This document shows, piece after piece, positions 61,017 through 64,000 of a stretch of DNA of 64,000 bases; the stretch's first letter is position 1, and every line of letters starts with the position of its first letter. Source of the DNA: Pseudomonas sp. dw_358 (GTDB lineage: Bacteria > Pseudomonadota > Gammaproteobacteria > Pseudomonadales > Pseudomonadaceae). Below the pieces are notes generated by a model that searched no databases, was not told where the DNA came from, and saw only the letters and a program-made list of their open reading frames with translations. The position numbers and the translations under genes are program-made. The stretch spans positions 1 through 64,000 of the forward strand of contig NZ_JAAVUX010000005.1 of NCBI RefSeq assembly GCF_018449655.1, given 5' to 3'.

Positions 61017-61031
61017 TGTTATACTATAACA
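61017..61031. promoter_or_regulatory. Zur box of zigA
   Basis: TGTTATA-C-TATAACA is a perfect 15-bp palindrome matching the gammaproteobacterial Zur consensus (GTTATAnnATAAC type), 28 bp before the zigA start codon. Confidence 0.85.
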
Positions 61032-61059
61032 TAACTTATTGCAGAGCTATCCTTCGCGA

Positions 61060-61075
61060 CGTTCCACGTGGAACA
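61060..61075. other. parS: parS-like ParB-binding site
   Basis: CGTTCCACGTGGAACA contains the perfect 14-bp palindrome GTTCCACGTGGAAC and matches the Pseudomonas parS sequence TGTTCCACGTGGAACA at 15 of 16 positions. It lies between the zigA promoter and the DUF3617 stop codon, so it is non-coding. Confidence 0.75.
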
Positions 61076-61603
61076 TCAGCTGCGCGGTTTGACCGTACCG
61101 CAGTTGGCCCCGAGCCAGACTGCCCGAGTGTTCATGCTCCCTTTCTGTGGGGTGCCGGAAGCGTTGAAGGTCCCGCTCACCTTGGTCAAAAATTCTCGAT
61201 CACTGAGAAATTGCGCCTGTCCCGATCCGCTGGCTCGAGGGCAACTGAATTGAAAGTTCCACACCTTGCCGTTACGCGCGGTGATCTTTTGGGTGCACCC
61301 CGATTGCGGGTCCTGGAGAGGGATATCGTCAGACTTGACCTGAGCCGGAGTCAGGCACGAGCGGATACCCTGGTCGCCAACAGTGATACCCTGCTTGGCC
61401 AGCATCTGCTCCATCAGGGCTCGCTGTTCCGGGGCGAGAAGCTTCAATTGGGCCAGCATGATCTGCATATCCGGCATGGCGTTGCCGTCGACCTGCATGT
61501 TACTGGTGGTCATTTCCCACAGGCCAGGTTGGAGCATCTGCGCTTGGGCATTCGAAGCGACAAAGGTCACTCCCAGGACGATGGCAGACAAGCGAATTTT
61601 CAT
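61076..61603 (-). CDS. DUF3617 secreted protein
   Basis: A 175-residue exported protein with signal peptide MKIRLSAIVLGVTFVASNAQA and the DUF3617 start MLQPGLWEMTTSNMQVDGNAMPDM. Four cysteines (SCLTP, GCTQ, FSCPR, ANCG) may form disulfides. The family is common in proteobacteria and has no known function. AGGAG precedes the ATG at 61603, which fixes the start; the longer frame is not supported. It ends one base after the parS-like site. Confidence 0.87.
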   Translation of the reverse strand: MKIRLSAIVLGVTFVASNAQAQMLQPGLWEMTTSNMQVDGNAMPDMQIMLAQLKLLAPEQRALMEQMLAKQGITVGDQGIRSCLTPAQVKSDDIPLQDPQSGCTQKITARNGKVWNFQFSCPRASGSGQAQFLSDREFLTKVSGTFNASGTPQKGSMNTRAVWLGANCGTVKPRS

Positions 61604-61757
61604 AACAACTCCTGATCTTATGGGTACCTGACTTGGACTCACGCAGCGTCACTACGTTGCCTGCCAATGTGATGCGAAACCCGCACCTTGCTGTGCGGTC
61701 TGTTGTACTGCCCGCAGTGGGCGCTAGACGCAGGTTATCAAAGGAGCAATCACCCGC

Positions 61758-63197
61758 ATGGATTTTCACAGTCCTTATCTGTTGGGCTATTTTATCGGGT
61801 TGATGCATTTGCTGGGGTTGGTGGCAGCCACACATGCGGTACTCACCGTGCGCACCGCGCAGGGCTCGATCGCCTGGGCGCTGTCGTTGCTCTTCGTGCC
61901 TTATCTGACTCTGATCCCGTATTTGGTGTTCGGCCGACGCACCTTTGACGCTTACATCGAGGCGCGCCGCCAAGCCAACCGAGAGATGCATACCGCCATT
62001 GCCGACCTGAACTGGCGCCCCTGGGTAGAGGAAGCGCTCGCAGCCCGTGGTTCCGCTTCCTACGCTTCATTGCGCGCAATGCCCAAGCTGGGACGTATGC
62101 CGTGCCTGGCCAATAACAAGGTGAGCCTGCTAATCAACGGCAAGGAAACCTTTGACGCTATCTTTGCCGCGATGCGTGCGGCAAAGGACGTGATTCTTGT
62201 GCAGTTTTTCATCATCCATGACGACCATATCGGGCGACAGCTGCAAGCACTGTTGTTGGAGAAAGCCGCTCAGGGTGTGCAGATTTATGTCCTCTACGAC
62301 AGGGTCGGCAGCCATGCGCTCCCACGCAGCTACAACACCCGACTGCGTGAAGGCGGCGTGCATATCCGTGCCTTTGCCACCCGAAGCGGTCTTTTCAATC
62401 GATTTCAGGTCAACTTCCGCAACCACCGCAAGATCGTGGTGGTGGATGGCGTGGTCGGCTTTGTCGGCGGCCATAACGTTGGAGACGAGTACTTGGGCGG
62501 TGAGCCCAAGCTCTCGCCGTGGCGCGATACCCACGTGCAAGTGGCCGGGCCGGTCATCGCCTGCCTTCAGGAATCCTTCGCCGAAGATTGGTTCTGGGCA
62601 TCGCGTCAGCTTCCACCGCTGATGCTACCTGATACCTACGACGACCACGGCGTTTTGTGCCAGGTACTGGCCACCGGACCCGCCGATGCACAAGAGACCT
62701 GCTCACTGTTTTTCGTCGAAGCCATCCACGCGGCCAATGAGCGGGTGTGGATTACCACGCCCTATTTTATCCCCGATGAGGCGGTCTTCGCCGCTTTGCG
62801 TCTGGCGGTGTTGCGAGGTGTGGATGTGCGCATCCTGTTACCTTCAAGGCCTGACCACCGGGTCGTTTACGCCGCTTCCAGTCTGTTCGCGTTCCAGGCG
62901 GTCAAAGCGGGTGTGCGCATGTTTCGTTACACGCCGGGCTTTCTGCATCAAAAGGTCGTACTGGTAGACAGCGAAATCAGTGCGATCGGTAGCGCCAACA
63001 TGGACAACCGTTCTTTCCGCTTGAATTTCGAGATCATGTTGCTGACCGTGGACAGCGACTTCGCGAGCCAGGTTGAACAGATGCTGGAAGCAGACTTCGC
63101 CCTTAGCCAGGAAATATCGATAGAGGACAGCCGCCAGACCAATAGATGGTTGCAAGTCGGCATGCGGGTCGCCCGCCTGGTCTCGCCGATTTTGTAA
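61758..63197 (+). CDS. cls: cardiolipin synthase A
   Basis: A 479-residue phospholipase-D-type synthase that joins two phosphatidylglycerols into cardiolipin and glycerol at the inner membrane. Two N-terminal helices (about 5-28 and 35-60) anchor it. Two HKD motifs form the active site: His223 in [19 protein letters not shown] and His397 in [19 protein letters not shown]. Length and motifs are normal. AAGGAGCAATC precedes the ATG at 61758. It stands alone. Confidence 0.95.
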   Translation: MDFHSPYLLGYFIGLMHLLGLVAATHAVLTVRTAQGSIAWALSLLFVPYLTLIPYLVFGRRTFDAYIEARRQANREMHTAIADLNWRPWVEEALAARGSASYASLRAMPKLGRMPCLANNKVSLLINGKETFDAIFAAMRAAKDVILVQFFIIHDDHIGRQLQALLLEKAAQGVQIYVLYDRVGSHALPRSYNTRLREGGVHIRAFATRSGLFNRFQVNFRNHRKIVVVDGVVGFVGGHNVGDEYLGGEPKLSPWRDTHVQVAGPVIACLQESFAEDWFWASRQLPPLMLPDTYDDHGVLCQVLATGPADAQETCSLFFVEAIHAANERVWITTPYFIPDEAVFAALRLAVLRGVDVRILLPSRPDHRVVYAASSLFAFQAVKAGVRMFRYTPGFLHQKVVLVDSEISAIGSANMDNRSFRLNFEIMLLTVDSDFASQVEQMLEADFALSQEISIEDSRQTNRWLQVGMRVARLVSPIL

Positions 63198-63334
63198 CGG
63201 GGTAAACAACGAATAGGCCAAGTCCTACAGAGTTTTCGGACGCTTCCAATGGTTTTGCTCAGGATAATGTTAATACTAATAAGCCGAAACAAATCGGTGC
63301 ATAACGCCCCGTGACGGACTGCAGGGAATCAATC

Positions 63335-63646
63335 ATGCGAACCTATCGTCTGCCTCAATCGGCTGGCCAGCGCTCTCCCCAGCGCGAGAATCCAAGCCAG
63401 CTAACGCTGAACATCGCCCATCTGCAGCTTGGGCTGATCAACCTTCTGGATCTGCGCAGCCATGAGATCCAGAGCCGTGACGGCCTGAGTATTCATTGTC
63501 TGACCTTTCACAGTGGAGAAAGCCTGCGCATTGAGTGTGATGGTCGTACCGTGCACGTCGAGGGTCGTCACATCCATTATGAGTGCAGCCAACAGCCACC
63601 TTACTCGACATGGCTGGGGGATCCATCCAAGACCAGAAACATCTGA
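63335..63646 (+). CDS. small protein of unknown function
   Basis: A 103-residue soluble protein without signal peptide or recognisable domain. The N-terminal 30 residues are polar; the rest (LTLNIAHLQLGLINLLDLRS then IHCLTFHSGESLRIECDGRTVHVEGRHIHYE) alternates strands and includes several histidines and two cysteines. An upstream GTG at 63311 would extend it by eight residues. It converges on the Hpt-domain gene with an 8-bp gap. I cannot assign a function, and it may be poorly conserved. Confidence 0.5.
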   Translation: MRTYRLPQSAGQRSPQRENPSQLTLNIAHLQLGLINLLDLRSHEIQSRDGLSIHCLTFHSGESLRIECDGRTVHVEGRHIHYECSQQPPYSTWLGDPSKTRNI

Positions 63647-63654
63647 ATGCGGCC

Positions 63655-64000
63655 TTATGCTCGGTACAGCAGGATCGCGGTACCCAGCTCGGACACCGCC
63701 TGGAGCAAGTCATCCACTGCCCGGTCGACCCGGTCCACCTGACCTTGAGCGATCACATCTTCCAGCGCCTCGCAGCAATCCACCAGCGCTGTAGCCCGAA
63801 CGATCCGGGCGCCGCCTTTGATCCTGTGAGCGACGTGATTCAACCCGGCTGAGTCATTGCGTTGCCAGAGGTCGCGCAAGTCCCTGCCGTCCTGGTCGAG
63901 ACTGACCCGCAACTCTTCCAGCAAGGTATCGACAATGTCCCGATTGCCCCCCGCCAGTTGTTCCAGCACCTCGGGCAGCCACACAGAAGACGTGCGGTCC
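63655..64000 (-). CDS. Hpt domain, C-terminal end of a histidine kinase (cut by window edge)
   Basis: The frame is open to the window edge, so this is the last 114 codons of a longer gene. It is a histidine phosphotransfer domain: phospho-His in LNHVAHRIKGGARIV, followed by a second helix (ALVDCCEALEDVIAQG). Such domains end BvgS-type hybrid sensor kinases. The internal Met codon at 63984 is not likely to be the real start. The rest of the protein lies to the right of the window. Confidence 0.8.
   Translation of the reverse strand, partial: DRTSSVWLPEVLEQLAGGNRDIVDTLLEELRVSLDQDGRDLRDLWQRNDSAGLNHVAHRIKGGARIVRATALVDCCEALEDVIAQGQVDRVDRAVDDLLQAVSELGTAILLYRA

Noticed and set aside
1-64000. CRISPR arrays, insertion sequences, prophage or tRNA genes
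   Set aside because: I looked for regular spaced repeats, transposase or integrase motifs and cloverleaf sequences and found none; gene content is core throughout.

Overview
The window is a compact, GC-rich chromosomal segment of a Pseudomonas species, most likely from the fluorescens/putida side of the genus. I judge this from protein similarity and gene neighbourhoods remembered from Pseudomonas genomes (gcdGH-gcdR, pntAA-AB-B, hup, rubA, ubiC-ubiA, phoB-phoR, pst-phoU, purEK, aspA, pycA-pycB-pycR, uvrD, zigA, cls), not from any search. I see no phage, plasmid, insertion sequence or CRISPR array. Nearly all of it looks like core genome, and several sites suggest the replication-origin half of the chromosome.

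Layout. 1-199: what looks like an rRNA operon promoter firing leftward out of the window. 0.2-3.7 kb: glutarate/lysine catabolism (gcdG, gcdH and their LysR regulator). 4.1-7.0 kb: proton-translocating transhydrogenase (pntAA, pntAB, pntB). 7.2-8.7 kb: an acetyl-CoA hydrolase/CoA-transferase behind a palindrome-rich promoter. 9.0-12.6 kb: a DUF1127 protein, three tandem secreted DUF2388 proteins and a coupled DUF4105 envelope protein. 12.7-15.9 kb: a small secreted or membrane-anchored protein, HU, rubredoxin, ubiC-ubiA and a secreted repeat protein. 16-28.4 kb: the phosphate-control block (phoB-phoR, a CNNM/CorC transporter, an M23 peptidase, an unusual response regulator, phoU-pstBAC-pstS with tandem PHO boxes). 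28.4-34.4 kb: an MHS transporter, a thioesterase, a hexose-6-phosphate mutarotase, a GlsB protein, purEK and a LysR regulator.

34.6-38.7 kb: amino-acid uptake and deamination (aspA, an alanine/glycine symporter, asparaginase). 38.7-43.1 kb: a bestrophin-like channel, a MocR regulator and a divergent paiB-GNAT-GNAT operon. 43.2-48.7 kb: two-subunit pyruvate carboxylase with PycR, a small basic protein and a HexR-like RpiR regulator with its operator. 48.8-54 kb: a PAS-GGDEF-EAL protein and uvrD. 54-59.5 kb: a Tim44-domain protein, a SUKH protein, a CPA2 antiporter, a thioesterase, a DUF3301 protein and a CobW GTPase. 59.5-61.6 kb: a zinc-starvation locus (zigA with a perfect Zur-type palindrome) plus a parS-like site. 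61.7-64 kb: cardiolipin synthase, a small unknown protein and the Hpt end of a histidine kinase cut by the window.

The strongest unexpected signals are non-coding or superimposed on coding sequence. They are a dense set of exact DnaA boxes inside the mocR gene (including a 12-bp-phased cluster), a perfect inverted pair of DnaA boxes in a cobW gene, and a 15/16 match to parS beside the Zur box. I do not see a wholly new multi-gene system. The best candidates for uncharacterised biology are the DUF2388(x3)-DUF4105 operon and the chromosome-organisation sites.
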